Assembly: GCF_037975245.1 (NCBI RefSeq)
Contig: NC_092565.1
Coordinates: 2,863,499-2,927,498 of the forward strand
DNA length: 64,000 nucleotides
Direction of reading: 5' to 3'
Source: Apostichopus japonicus
Lineage: Eukaryota; Echinodermata; Holothuroidea; Aspidochirotida; Stichopodidae
A program made the position numbers and the translations under genes. Shown here piece after piece: positions 47,227-61,300 of the stretch (positions are counted from its first letter, which is position 1; each line of letters starts with the position of its first letter). The notes beneath the pieces are model-generated. The model was not told the DNA's origin. It saw only the letters and a program-made list of their open reading frames with translations, and searched no databases.

Positions 47227-50200
47227 TAAACATTGGTTAGCACGATATTGATTAATGCACTTTGCACAATTGCATGATGATATAAAACTCTATATTCAAG
47301 TCGGTATTGAATATCTAAATAAGGAACGTCGAAACCGCGCAGTTTGCCTCTGGTGTGGAGAGATATCAAGCAAGGATGTCTTATGTGTTGAGGACAGAGA
47401 GACTAGTGAATGTCATTTGCAATCTTTCACCAATTGATTAGTCAGGAGATGTACTCATTCCTCTTGTTGTTGTTGCTGCCAAATGCTATCATGACGATGA
47501 GTACATCACTCCCTGCTAGTGGGCACTTGTTTTAGTCATACAGTTCACCAGCATTTCTGCATCAGTGGAGCATCAGAGATATCCAATCAATTTGAAGGGA
47601 CAAATGAAGAACAAAGAATATTTAATTTCACACCGTGATTCCATCTCGGAACGATCAATTATGCACCTTTTCATCTACAACAGCTCCACCTTGGAATCAC
47701 ATTGTTCCCTTTTGTCTGAAATAGGGTAAATTGAACAAAATGCAATTAATGAAGATAATGTAAATGTATCATTTTCAAATTTATGTGTTAATTCACTCTG
47801 ACGGTAAGTAACTTGTGTTCTATGTCGGATTTCAATGTTTCCACGGTGATCAATGCTTGCACAAGTTGTATGTCTTGCACTCCGAAAACGTTCCCTTGTT
47901 TGGTGGTTTGTGCCATAAAACTTTGTGCTCACATAGATGTTACATTCTGAGAAATTGGTAAATGTCAGTCATTCATGCTTGGTTACCCAAAGAAACAGAT
48001 TGATATTGGTCGTGAAGTAATATTATTTTCATACAAATTTACCCGAAACTCGGCTACTGCCTATTTCGTTTTTGTCAATAAGCACTTAAGCTATTAAAGG
48101 GTCTTGGAATAATGTCAAAATATGTATATAAAATCATGACTTTGCTATGTGGGTTCAACAAATTAGCTGTGTCTAATACTCTAAATGATCGTGAGGATTT
48201 TGTTAAAGCCTCTTGGTTTGCAAGCAAACCTGCCTTTGAAATAAATATTAATATTGATAACAAATGGACAGTTAAAGTTGCAGATTTAGCATGTTCAGTA
48301 TTACTTGGTATACCACATCATATTTATCACTCTGTTACTTATCCATTGCTAATGAATCTTGCCTGATAATGCAGGTAAAGGCCATCATATTAAATGCATG
48401 ATGTCTTTAGTCATGTGTGTGGTACACTGTTATAAGGCACTCTTGTCTCATTCTACAATAGTATTAAGACTCCTGAACAAAAAAGGTATGAAAGTGATTT
48501 TCGAGATGTAGGAACTGAACACTGAGGATTCCCAAAGATGTTCTTATGGATTCAATTTTTCATATGTAGCAGCAAATATGCAAGAACAGATATTAATATA
48601 TGTGAGATAAATACTTTCAGTAGTTCTCTTGGTGAAGGCAAGGTCTTGTGACTGTGCAGTCTGGTTTCTGTCCCTGTCAAGGACATATGTTTATAGTACG
48701 AGAGTTATCATGGACTGGTTTGAGTTTGCATTTAAGCTGAAGACATCTGTCATCAAAATAAAATAATGATATATCTGGGACATCCCTCTCCTCAAGTATT
48801 AAAACTCTTGCTGTTTGTCTCAGTTAGACTTTACATGAAAATAACAGGAGTTAGGACAAATGGTTTGATCTATTACAGACGAAGGACAATATCAATAAAC
48901 CAGAAAATAGGCACCAGTAGTTATCCTAGTTAAATCTTAAAATCAAAGATATCACTTAATTGTTGAGTTTTCGTCACTAAAGCCATTTCTCGTTAATCGT
49001 AAAGGAAATAGTTGAATTCATTCAATATGCTCTTACAGTTTTATCAGGAATGTGCATTTATGCTTGCTTGCTTTAACTGCTTTATTGCTATGAATGCATG
49101 CTGAAAGTCTATTGAAATTGTATTTATCAAAACTTGAGAAATCTTTATATTAGCTGGGAAATGGTAAATTTCATAGAAGAAACTTTCAAAAGCTAGTGTT
49201 ACTAGTTTTAATATGATATCACAGTCCCTCTGTGATGGATGAGCATGACTTGAACTTGAAGGTATGGAATTGTTAGATACTTTAATTTAAATACAGTTTA
49301 TTAGAACAAAGGTAGAAATGAGTTAGCTTGTATCCTAATAGCATAGTTTATGCATGAATATGTGGAGGAAGTTTTACCAGTTTTGATCCAACACTTATAA
49401 ATTTACTAATTACAAACCCTTACCTCGGGTAATGTTACCTTTCCTTGCTCTCCCTTGAGGTCAGTTTTGCCAGTTACTAGCCCTACATAGAGGTCATCAC
49501 CAGCTGGCTCAAGTGGTTATTTATTAGCTCCGATTAAGGTTTGGTGAATGGTTACTTTCCGAACTTAGGTTTAGTTTCCTAGCCCGTATGGAGGGGTGTT
49601 TGTGTACTAAGGTGTAGGTTTCCTGATCATTTAAGTTAAACTGATCGTTAGTTCTGTGCTGACATAGTACTATTGATCACATAGTTGTTGGCCTTCTGGA
49701 CGCATGATGGTTAATGAAATGAGTATGTTTTATCCAGATGGTCCATGGGATGAAAGAGTGAGAGATGTACATCTCTAGTCTGGTAGTTGACAACTACGTG
49801 CATTAGAGTCTGCTTGAGGCAAAAAGAATTTATCTGATGGTCATGGTTGTGGAGTGTCATGATGTATGTATGTGACACACTTTGCTTATCAACACAATGA
49901 CACAAAAATATGTTTTTAATTTCATACTTGGTGTGTACAAGAACCTTATCCATGTCCAGAATAAACACCACAGAGACCAATCATCTATGTGTGGGAGATG
50001 GAATCTGGTAAATACCTCTTGAAAGGTTGAAAGAAATACTGCTTGGTCAAATCTGGTATTAGTATTACTCCAAATGTGATTGCTGACAATTTGTGTTGCT
50101 ATGAAATGCTATACAGTCATACAAGTAATGGTGAAATGGTTTTCTCCTTTTTAACTTTTTTTTTTTTAATAAACCATATTTATTTCTTATTCAATGTACC

Positions 50201-52135
50201 TATGGATAACAGGTAATCTGATGTCTACAAGAAACAAGTACATTTTGTGCCTCTTGTGTTTTGTTTTTTTCATTACAGTCTCTGTTTACTTTTAAAAACT
50301 AATTTATGATGCAGAAATTCGAAATTTTGAAAAACAAGTTGCAAGTATCGATATAGACCATCAAGCAAGTATTCGAAAGGTTTATATAAAGTAGTCGAAA
50401 GTTTCCAGCAAAGATTGAAATATCGAGAAAGTATTCGAAATGTATGAGATGAAAATAGTCGAAATTTTGCAATATTAAAAAGAGCGGGAACTTTTGAGAT
50501 AAAAAAGTCAGAAATTTCCTATCGCAACAACAGCCAGATATTTCGGGACGAAAAAAGAACGGCCAGAACCAAAAAGAAAAAAAAAAGGTAAAAGAAAACT
50601 TAACAGCCATGATATATATGATGCTGGGTTAGGTTACTTGGTTTTTATCGCACTTTGTGATCTGCTTCTCAAAAGGTTTTTCATCTTTAGCCATATTTAG
50701 CATAGCAAGATATAACAAGTGAGTCTTGATTCAGTGACTGACACTTAAGTCAAAGTTCTGTGCATTGGATGGAACTTGATTTTCATCTTCAATCAAATCA
50801 CATCTCCATTTGGGTCATGTAATCAGGGAGTTGTCAGGATAGATAACAAATCCCTGGTGTAGTAATATAGAGATGTGAGAAATCAGCGTGTACCTCTGAT
50901 AAACACCCGCATTATATTTTTGAAAATATGTTGATAACGTTTATAAAGGGTCGTAGTCACTGCGTGGGTGTATAGGGACGTGTGCTTCCTCCCTTCCCGT
51001 CCTCTCCACTTTCTAAAAATTTTCTTCCAAATTGTTATTATTTTATTACTCGTGCACACAAATTTGTACACACTGGTAACTTTTAAAGTTGTTATAGACA
51101 ATAATTAGTTGAAAAGACGGTGACGATGGCACCATTTTGCAGCATATTCTTATCGAAACAAAAATATCCAGAAGAGGAGGCAACCCCCTTCCCATATCCC
51201 CTCCCCAGGACCCTAACCATAGACCCCTCACCTAATCCCTCCCATAGACCCTTCCCATGACGGGTCTGTTTATATACCGTACTAAAGTACTTAAATACAA
51301 CCGAGCTCCCTCCCGGGTTATCTACCTACGCCACTGGGTTTAATGGATAGTATTGAACCCTTTTGATACTAATAACAAATAAACGCGGACTCTTGTAGTT
51401 GTATGGTTGATGGCAAATCTGACAAATAGAACGCGCGTCCTCTATTTACGAGATGCCAAATGACGCGTACTGAACTTAGTCCTCTCATGTTGCACGGGTC
51501 TAGACTTCTGTTCTGGTTCTGGTAAAAATCATCTAATCAGCAACCGTACTTCTACCGGAAACACATTCTTTATTTCTAAACACAGAATAATTAGTCAAAT
51601 ATGTGTAGAATATCTGGTGTAAGCTATTTCGTTATTTTTTCGATAGTCACGCAACATGCAATGTCAACCAACAGCAACTAATTCGGTAATGTGCGCTGTT
51701 AAATGTGCACGCGATGTATAATGTGCGCTGTGTAATCTCTTTGTCTTCTGTTGGGGAAGATCCCTGTACATGTTCCTCTATACATGAGTCATGTCAAATG
51801 TAGCAGAGATACAGCCCTTTCTCAGACAAATAGTGATTTCTCAAGAGTTAAATTAGTTTTTTGGTTCGTTTTACACTACACAGTAAAAATATACTCTATT
51901 AAACACTGCCCCCTGCCCCCAAATTGTCATATACCTTTTCACCGCGTTTCCCATATGTTGCTATCTTATTTTATTTTCGTTAGAAAGAAATCATAAGTAA
52001 TCCCACTATTTGGTTACTGTTTGACTGTTGATGGTATGATCTAATGATCACTCACCGAGGCACATCCGGTTCCATCATGCCCAGACTTATTCCCAGGCAC
52101 CTACTTTGACAGTGCATATAAGGTTTACAGATTAG
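47227..52135. other. YKT6 3' UTR and intergenic, no supported gene
   Basis: The YKT6 3' UTR starts here; its end is not visible. At 50310-50530 short AGTATTCGAAA-type words recur loosely, without fixed period. C/T-rich MITE-like sequence with a TACGCCACTG end is at 51180-51343. No exon with family motif was found on either strand. Confidence 0.45.
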
Positions 52136-52140
52136 GAGGA

Positions 52141-52500
52141 ATTAAAAGCGTTTGACCTCATGAGTCTTATGCTGGGTCACGCCTCTGGAATGAGCTGCCA
52201 GCTGAACTCAGAACTGTTTCTAGTCTAACAACATTCAAGTCAAAGCTGAAAACCTACCTTTTTAGACAGCATTACTGCAATATATAAACTGTGTATACAA
52301 CTCTATTCATGTGCAATACTCCAACACACTCAAACGTACATGCTTTTTATTCTTCATACTTATCTATATTGTATTTTATTCTGCAGTTTTACTACATATT
52401 ATGTGACTGAATTTTTTTACTGTTACATAGCGTTTTAGAGCACGTTTGTGGATTTTACGTTTTATAAAATAAATTATTAATTATTATTAATTAATACGAT
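52141..52500 (+). mobile_element. LINE 3' end (L2-like)
   Basis: Plus-strand frame YAGSRLWNELPAELRTVSS, then FKSKLKTYLFRQHY and a stop near 52286. This is the C-terminus of an L2/CR1-type reverse transcriptase, followed by a 3' UTR ending in an ATTATTAATTA repeat. 5'-truncated. Confidence 0.85.
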
Positions 52501-53317
52501 ACAAACATTCAAAATCTGATTTCTTACCCGGGAATGATAATTTCGGTAATTTTATTATGCATACCGAACTATGCATAGGTTTGTCTATGCTTTCGTGGTA
52601 ATGCCCCTATATTTTTAATGCCCTCGACCTTTCCCCATACGACGTCATCACTCACTAGAGGCTGAACAATCCATACCTAGGCAAAAATGTATCAGATTGG
52701 AAGTCCATTGGGTGGGCGGTTAAAGGAAGGCAATGGCACCGTGTTTTACCCTAATTCGGCCAAGGTTCACAGTCGACCTTCATTGAACAAATGTTCTTCG
52801 AATTAACCCCACCATGTACATTTTGTGTACACACATTGATACACACATCATGTCACACGGGTGTGTGTATATCAATAAACACATTACCGTTTCATCACCA
52901 CTACCCTCGCACCACCTTCAAAAGACAAGTTATTGCTTTACACTCTTCTTACCCATTCCCCTTCCCCCACTGTCCCCTTATGCAACCGGTTGTACACAAA
53001 TTGTCATGAACTTACAGAAAGGCATCTCACACCCCCGGTGCAATACACTGGAATGAGATCAAAATTATGAGCATGACACCAAGCATAAACATTGACATTA
53101 TATCCAGTGAACAAGACAACTGCTTTGTGTTATGGGTTTCAATTCAGTGTGCTTATATAGCACTCCGGAGCAATGTGTGGGCAACTAATAGAAGAGTCAT
53201 AATGAGTAATACGGGCCGGGATAGTAGTCTAGCAACCTCAGCCTAGTACTTAGCAGTTACTTTTCAGCTGGACATTAATATGACAAGTCCATAAACACAA
53301 CTGAGGTGTGGATATAA

Positions 53318-53353
53318 ATGGCTACTACTGTATCAATCCCTGATTTTGGAGAG
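53318..53353 (+). other. possible upstream (5' UTR) exon with short open frame
   Basis: An ATG at 53318 opens MATTVSIPDFGE and stops exactly at a good donor (GAG|GTAAGC). The next strong acceptor on this strand is at 55319-55320. Joining them gives a short frame that ends at TAA within 20 codons, upstream of the main ATG at 55382, so it would be an upstream ORF rather than coding sequence of the main protein. This is speculative; the transcript start is not visible. Confidence 0.25.
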
Positions 53354-53847
53354 GTAAGCTATCGTTTTGGTTAAATTGGGCTTGGGCTGGCTTCTTATTT
53401 AGGCCTACGGTATACTCTAGTACTAGTAGTATAAAGATAACGTTACTGTTGTTTCTAGCATGGCTACTAGTACTATCTACTGCCCTACTGAAAGTAATGT
53501 TTAATTTACAAACCTTAGCGGGAGTAAGAAGATGACAGCTCCCAATTCAAGAGCACTATCGTAGGGCTTAAGAAAGACATGACTTCAGTGCAGCTATGGC
53601 TCACATTATAGACTAGGCCCTTAGTACCAGCATAGTTACTATTTTCCAGTGAGGTAGATGACTTTAGTCACTCATAGTCATAGTAGTAATATACTAATAC
53701 TAGGCTGACTACAAAGTTTTGAATTTTACAACTTAAATAAACTCAATGACATTTGGAATTATTTCTGCAGTTGGTTATAAAAATCAACATCTTTTCTTTG
53801 CTTTCTTCATGAATAAATTTTACTCTTGCTAGTAAATAAGAAATAAG

Positions 53848-54783
53848 GGGACAAATTTAAACGAATGACAGCGAATGACCAAATGACAATTGACTTTGTA
53901 CAGGGTTCATTATCATTCGCGAATGACAGCGAATGACAACGAATGACAACGAAGGACGTTGGTGAGTGGAGATAGAATGATATCAGACTTACAATTTCGC
54001 TTCGATTTTAATTTAGGTCGGATTTTGGGGGAAAATTTCTGCCAGGGGGGCGACCGCCCCCTTGCCCGGGGGGGGTAATAAAAACGAAAACAATAATTTT
54101 TTTACAGCAACAAATTTTTTCAATTCCCCTTAGTTCATGGGGTAAAATCCCACAGGGCAAGTCAAACATCTTGTTCAAGAATTTCCGAAAAGGCGAAAAC
54201 ACCGGTCACAGTCGCAAAATGTCAAATCAGATTTTTGCGATTTTAACCCTGATTTTCCAATTTTTTGGGGAAAATTTCCGCCAGGGGGGCACCCCCGCCT
54301 CGCTTCCCTACGCCACTGTTACAGACTAGCTCCATAACTGGTGCAAATTTTCTCCTTTTCCAGTCCCTTTTGCACCCCCCCCCCCAAAAAAAAAAAAAAA
54401 ATGTTCATAGAAATGTCCAATATAAGGGCTCTTCCTGAAATTTGTAGCCATTTCAAGATTATAGTATTGTTAGTTTCTTACAATTAATATCGGAAAAATG
54501 ATGTTAAAGTTACTTTTTTAAATCAGACTTACAATTTAGCTTACTATAAGGTGCGTTTGTATCTTGTCCCTACTTAACTAGATCTGTAAGCCACGCACTT
54601 CGCGTCCACTCGGTTTGCGTGGCTTTAATATACCCACGAAGTCTGAACTGTGATATCGGGTTGAAGCAAATGTCTGTGCTGTCATTCTCTGTCATTCGTT
54701 TTAGTCAAAGTAATTTTTTAGTGTGTACAACATATTGTCATTCGTTATGTGTAACGCAATTGTCATTCGTTTTAGCAACACTC
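53848..54783. mobile_element. 936-bp nonautonomous DNA element with CGAATGACA arrays
   Basis: The 8-bp sequence GAAATAAG flanks it (53840-53847 and 54784-54791). CGAATGACA-type motifs occur several times at the left end (53870-53955), and the reverse complement TGTCATTCG several times at the right end (54680-54772). Terminal motif is AAACGAATGACA on the left and AAAACGAATGACA reversed on the right. The interior holds a directly duplicated stretch around 54000-54075 and 54240-54300 (GGGGAAAATTTC then CCAGGGGGGC) with long G/C runs, and a TACGCCACTG motif at 54308-54317 like the end of the 137-528 element, so another MITE may be nested. No coding sequence. Confidence 0.75.
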
Positions 54784-54894
54784 GAAATAAGTAAGATGGA
54801 ACTTAAATGACAGATAGCTAGGCTACAGTAACCAGTGTTGTGATTGGGCTCCAAATTTTTCTGAATTTATTGCTGCAGTAAGCTTGAAATGTTT

Positions 54895-55062
54895 TAATTT
54901 GACACTTAAAACTTTCAACTTTCAAAAGTCTACTTAAGACCCATTTTTTCACTTGTTCTTTTGTAAATTAATTTACTTTCTTTGTAAAGCGCTTTGAGCA
55001 GTAACTTTTGTTTACTGATTTGGCGCTATATAAGTCTCATTTATTATTATTATTATTATTAA
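54895..55062 (+). mobile_element. LINE 3' end (L2-like) with ATT tail
   Basis: A short LSTFKSLLKTHFFTCSF frame, then GTAAAGCGCTTTGAGCAGT, GGCGCTATATAAGTCTC and a (ATT)n tail at 55040-55062. The GCGCTATATAA before an ATT repeat is a usual L2-like 3' end. It lies about 300 bp upstream of the first coding exon of the unknown gene. Confidence 0.75.
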
Positions 55063-55381
55063 AAGTGATCTGGTATTACTAGATGTCTTCCTAGTCACAG
55101 AAGCATTTAATATCGCAGAGCCTTTTTTTCTTAAGAATTTTACCTTTTCCCCATACGCAAAGTAAACTGCAGACATAGACCTGCATTCTACCAAGTGCAG
55201 AAAGTTTACAGCGATTTTTGAAACACTAAACTTTGTCCACTACAGTATTCGGCTATCTAGAAATGTGTGAAGAAAGGACATGAATTGTAACAACTAATTT
55301 ACTGTCTTATTTGCTTTCAGGTTTTCCTGATGTTTAAATAATTTGAAGTTTTGTGGTTGAATTTGAAAGTAATTGATCACA

Positions 55382-58300
55382 ATGAGTTATGATAACGGTG
55401 CACCGAAGGGGCGAAGAGGCCGTTCAAAAGGTCGGGGTGCCGAAGCGCTCCCCAATAATTGGAAGGATAAGAAATGGGTTCAGAGCTTTGCTAAGGATGA
55501 GCCAAGTCCATTGGGAGATTTAATGGATATGTCACCAGCTTTTGCTTTGAGAAAGGTTCTGCTACTCATCGAGAAACAAAAATATCAGGATGCCTCACAA
55601 GTCATCAACCAAATGGGACAAGACACACTGAGTGCTATTATTACAGATATGCCGATAGCATCACTCATTTTAAAAATACCATCGTCCTTGATCTTATTGG
55701 AAAGTATTTACTCCAAATTATTCCTGCTTAAAATGGACAATTTTCCTCGTGAGAAAATGGGTGTGGAGGGAATGGTCTTCCAGATAGTGAAATACCTTTC
55801 GACGACGGATACTTCAGGTGGAAAATCCGGTCGCAAAGAATCCGAAATTTATAAATCTGTTACAAACATATTAAGGATAGTCTTATTTGTGGATCCTGAA
55901 ATTGTGAAAGTCTTACAGGGTCGGGTCGACCTGATGGAATCTGCGATGGAAGGGATCGGTGAGCACGGCATGGTGAAGCTCGGAGAATCAGTACTAAATA
56001 TGCACGATGCCTTGAAACAGGAGCTGGACAGAACTATAGTGTCTTACAAAACGGCCATTCAGAAGCTGGATCAACTAAGCCTTGCACATAACAAACCGAT
56101 CACACTAACGGTTTTAGTCAATAAACGCTCGTCCTTCAACAATCATCAGATGCTGATGCGGTTTACCCAGGATGCTATTCAGGAGCGATTATTCAAAAAC
56201 AAGACCATTCTTAACACCATCGAGAGCAGTCTCAACCCTCATCTGCCTTACTTGATAAGTAACTTAAAGCAACGTGTGGAATATGACAAACATGCCCTTC
56301 TGGCATTTGGACGTCTGAGGAGAGAAATACCGACCATTTCTCCTGACGCGAAAGTAGCTCCGATCGTCTCTCAGTATCTCAAGAGTCTCAAATCGGTCTT
56401 GGATATTTTACAATCTCTGTTGAAAGAAGAATATCCTGAGCATCTTGTGGTGCATCGTAAAGTGGTGGCAGCAGAGCGAGACTCAGCCGTCCTTGATCTG
56501 GATGATGTCTTCCACGTGGCCGGGCATGATGGAGATGGAGATACATCTGGTCTCGGTGATTCAGAAACTCAAGAAGATTCATCTTCAAATGGTAACGTAA
56601 TTCAGTTTCTCTTTGAACAGTGTATTTCACATATGTTCATTCTCATGTACATAAGTCTATCATAATTGGGCTGTTCAGGAATTTGAAATGCATGAATACA
56701 GATCTATTTAAGAAAATATCATACAAGTGCATATATAACTTATTGATAGCATTATGTAGGTCATTTGATAGCTCAAAGTTGTCTTCATACATTTTTGATA
56801 TAAAAATTTGATTTGCACAAGTATTTGAGTTGGACTTGAAATGATCTTACTTATAGAACCCTGTTATTCAGAGTAGGGCTCGCGACCCTTTTTGGGGTCA
56901 TGAAAAAATTGCAGAAAAAAAGGAGATTTCTGATATTGGTGGGAGAAAATCTTGATCATGTGTGATAAATTACTTAATTACTGTAATTGCAAGATAGTAG
57001 AACATCTTGCAACTACTATAAGACCAATGAATCATAGAAAACTTTCTCAATGTAAAGGGGTACCTACTCCCTCTAGACCCCTCCTCCAGGGCCACAACAG
57101 CTGCCACTGGAGGGTCCTAAAAAGATGATGAAGGTGAAAAGTGGGGTCACCAAGAATACCAGGGATCTAGAAGAAATCGCGTAACTTCTGATATTAACTT
57201 GCCCGCAATACTTGAGCTCTGTGCTAAATGCCACAAGAGCATGTACTGATCTCACAGTCACACCTACAGTATTTTAACTTTGGAGGTTCAAATATGTGAA
57301 TAGATTCCAGTCCATCACTCGATGGTTACTAATGCTACAGTAGGGCTGTTGCATTTCTCCCTATATTGTGTACACAGAACTTCCCATAAACTCCCTCACT
57401 GACTTGATGAGTTGTCATGTTGTCAAGTTTTCAACAAGACGTACCCTTCCCCTCCCCCCCCCCACCCGAGTGGTTAAAACAGACTCTTGTTTATGAAAGA
57501 TTTACTAGTTTAAAGTTAGGTGTTAACCGGTTAAGCTATTAATTGCAAACTGTTTAACAGACCAGTGATTTTTTTGTGGTTGGTTAACTAGTTGTAAAAC
57601 CCAAACTTTGCTTACCCCCCTGGAAACAGCACTTCAATTAATAAGCAACATTAACAGTACAAATGAAATTACGACAGGTTAGACCTACATATTACAATGC
57701 AAGCAAGATGAAAATTAAATCATTTTTTTGCTTACAGCAAAATGTGTGATTTATAGCAAGTAAATATTAACCACAGGTACATAGGATGCTATCAACTATA
57801 AAGTTACAATTAGTCTAGCATTTAACATTAAGGGTGCTTTTACACTAGATCCCGATCAGATCCACTGATTAATGTTATCAGAGGATCATCTCTCCATGGG
57901 GTAATCTTAGTTATGCATTGATCTGGATGCATTTATACTTGAGTCGTACTCTGATCCTCCCCAGCTATTAACCCGATGTTGGTAAAAAATCGGATTGGAA
58001 ATGTGTCATGTGCAGGCCTGTATCGCGTAGGAGGTATACTCCAAACTTTTGTTGTCATGGTGTACAGCCTTAGGCCGACAATACTACACTATGTATGGCC
58101 CACATGCTCTCAGTCTACGTAGGAATTAGCACATGCATGCATGATACAGGACTGGAATATCACGCGAGAATGCATGTGACGTAATGAGGTCACCGGATAT
58201 CTCTGGTCACTGTTGATGCGGGAGTGTCTACAAATGTTGCAAAATTGATCTTGACGTCCGGATCAGATACTGGTCTCTGCCAGCATCAAAAACTGAGGAT

Positions 58301-61300
58301 CAGATCCGGATCTGAACTGCGTTTACACTACAGCCTTGATCACGAAGTCAGGATCAGATCCTGACGTTGATCCAGATCTGATCCGGATCTAGAGTGAAAG
58401 CACCCATATACACACAAAGACAAAGAAGCTTGGTAGTACAGAACCTTATTCAATCGTTGGAGGAAAGCTAACTGTGTAAGGTACCTAAACATATAATCTG
58501 CTAAATTACCAAATTAGTCCACCCATGGAGGTAAAACAGACCTCCATGGTCCACCGAACATGCACCAGAATGGATGGAATAACGTACATTAAGGGTTTGC
58601 AAAAGGAAACACTTAGAAACACAAGTACTTGAGAGACACAAAAACATTCTGTGAATTGAAATAAACTGTTGGAACAGTAATGCACTAACCAGGAACAACC
58701 AAATGGTTGTAACCACAAAGATCTCTTAGTTTCATTTTGGTGGTATCCAAATATCTGTGAACAAGGAAAACATGTCAGGCAATGATGCACAGGTACAGTA
58801 TCGAATTTAAAATTTGTTTTAATTTTGTAGGGTCAATTTATAACAAATTAATACATTAAAGACGTTAATTCCATCATGGATTTTGACTGTTCAATCATTT
58901 TATAGCCTGTATACTGTTATTGGTTGCTGTTTGGTTCTCTTCAAGCTCAAATCTTTTGTAGAAGGTTAATTTTATTCAGTATGACTCACTTTATAAGCTA
59001 CATACCCTTAGTTAGCCACCTCAAGTGCTCTTGAAGCCTTATTAAACTATTGCAGGTTTGGGAGTGGGATTGTTTATACAGTGTATACAGACAACTTCTG
59101 ATAAGGTTTCCTGCACTGGGAACAGTCTGTCCTGCTAGGTCAAAAGCGAAACAGTCAATTCCTCTGACTGACTGCTGAAGTGCTAAACAAATATTAAGCT
59201 GGCCAAAAATGAACATGTTACCCCTATTTCTGCTGCATCTTTGGAACACTTTTATAATGAAGCTACAAATCATTGAAATAAATATATTCATGTCTGTAAG
59301 CAATGTGGAAGATATAACCATTGCAGTAGATACACGTAAAAGTACTTTCAACCTTTTGTGGCGATTTACACCCTATTTTGCAGAGTTTGGCAGATTATGC
59401 AGATATTTGCCAATTTTAAGCTAAGGAATGTGAAAAATTCCTTCAGCTCTAATGAGCAACAGTCTTGTGATAACATCACTTAATCTTGGTATAAACTTAT
59501 TGCAATAATCATGACCTCTTATTTTATATACCAGATAAGGATTTACAAGACAGATTTACAGTGTTCAAACAAAATAAAAAATTATAAAGAAAAGGACGTA
59601 ATAGTGGCCTAGGTAATGGAAATGCTTGTTTTTGTTTTATATGGTATGAAGAATATTACCATGAAGTTAAAGGTTTGATTTGTGAACTCTTTTATGAAGC
59701 TAGGCCCAATGGTGTGATTGAATTTCGGATCTACAGTATAATTATACTGTAATTAGGCACATGTAGGGTACTTTCACTGTGGGATCCAGTACACATATAT
59801 ACACAGTTATGAGCTGTACTGTAATATGCTGTATATATTTTACCATATGGCATGATTTAATAAACTAACTGTAAGGCTAATCTTTCAAACTCTGCGAAAT
59901 TGAGTCTTGTTTGACTCCATACAAAGACTATTGTAGATTAGTTTATCAATATCTATACAGATGTTGGCCCTTAAAATATCATCTGCTAAAAAATGTTACG
60001 AGCTGTCAAACAGAATCATATTTTAACTAAGTTATGGTCTGAGATAAGACAGAATTTAGTATGGAGAATACCTTTCACATAGCTCTCTCCTATGAACAAT
60101 TTTTCCAATTAGGAACACTACGTTTAATATTGCTTTTTTATTCTTTGCCCAAAGGCAAGGGGATTCTACACAACATTGCTACTGTATGTATGTGTAGAGC
60201 TATACAGTATGTGTCTGTTTGATAACTCAAAAAACACAAGGAAGTCAGTAAACTTGACAACTCACAAAGTGTAGCTTGAATGAAGTTTATACTTTGTATA
60301 TATAGATCCCTCTGGGTTAGTACAAGAATTTTATGTAAATTGGTGGAGGTTAAAGGTCAATTCATGTCAACATAGGTCAGGTCAATGTCAGAAAAGCTAG
60401 TAAACATAACTCACTAAGTGTAGCTTTCATGAAGTTCATACTTTGTATGTACAGTACCCCTCTTGAGTAGTACAAGAATTCCTTAATAAATTGGTGGAGG
60501 TTATATGTCATTTCATTTCATCTATAGGTCAGGTCATTGTCAATTGAAAGCCAACAAAGACGTTAGTTTGTGAAACTGTTGTAATCACATTAGTTCCAAA
60601 AGTAAAACTTGGTACAATTCACTTTTGGTATGTTGATCCACTGTGTAAAATTGGGCAAGGAAATAACTGTGGTGTTCTGGTTCTTCCATATCACTTCATT
60701 TACAAGTGCAGTATTCTGTCTTTTGAGAGTCCTTGTTATGTGCCTCATTGGCCTTCAGAACAAAGGCAAAACCAGTTATTGGGCTACCAGCAAAGCAGGC
60801 ATCACCCCCAGAGTTTGAATAAACTGACTTTCTTCGTCTAAAGTCAAGGCTTGTTCTATATCCTAATCAAAATGAAAGAGCTGTCGACTTCCCCCATAGA
60901 TAAAAAGCTTTGTTCTTTGAAAGGGATAATGGTAGCTTTGGTTGAGGCTTTTTGTAATCACTACATGGCAGTGTTGCCTTCTCTGTGTTGAATACAGTGC
61001 ATTCATCCAGCTTCAAGGTTTTAGGAAATATGGTATAAAGGTCTGTTAAAGATTAGCCAGGCTGATAAAATTATCATAGCTCAAAAAAATCAATAATTTC
61101 CCATGCAAAGGAATGTTGTTGTCATTTTAAAAGTCAAAACAGAGTATTTGTTTGTTGCTCAGTTGAAGTGGTCATTGCATTCATACTCAGTAACTTTAAC
61201 TGTTTGGATTTTGGAGAACCTTCAACTTTGTGTTAAACACATGGTAGTATGAGAGGAATGATAGTATATTGGCAGTGGTGGCTGAGTTTAAAGAAAGGAA

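Noticed and set aside
56388-56630. Minus-strand frame opposite the unknown gene
   Set aside because: It is antisense shadow of the long coding exon 55382-56591.
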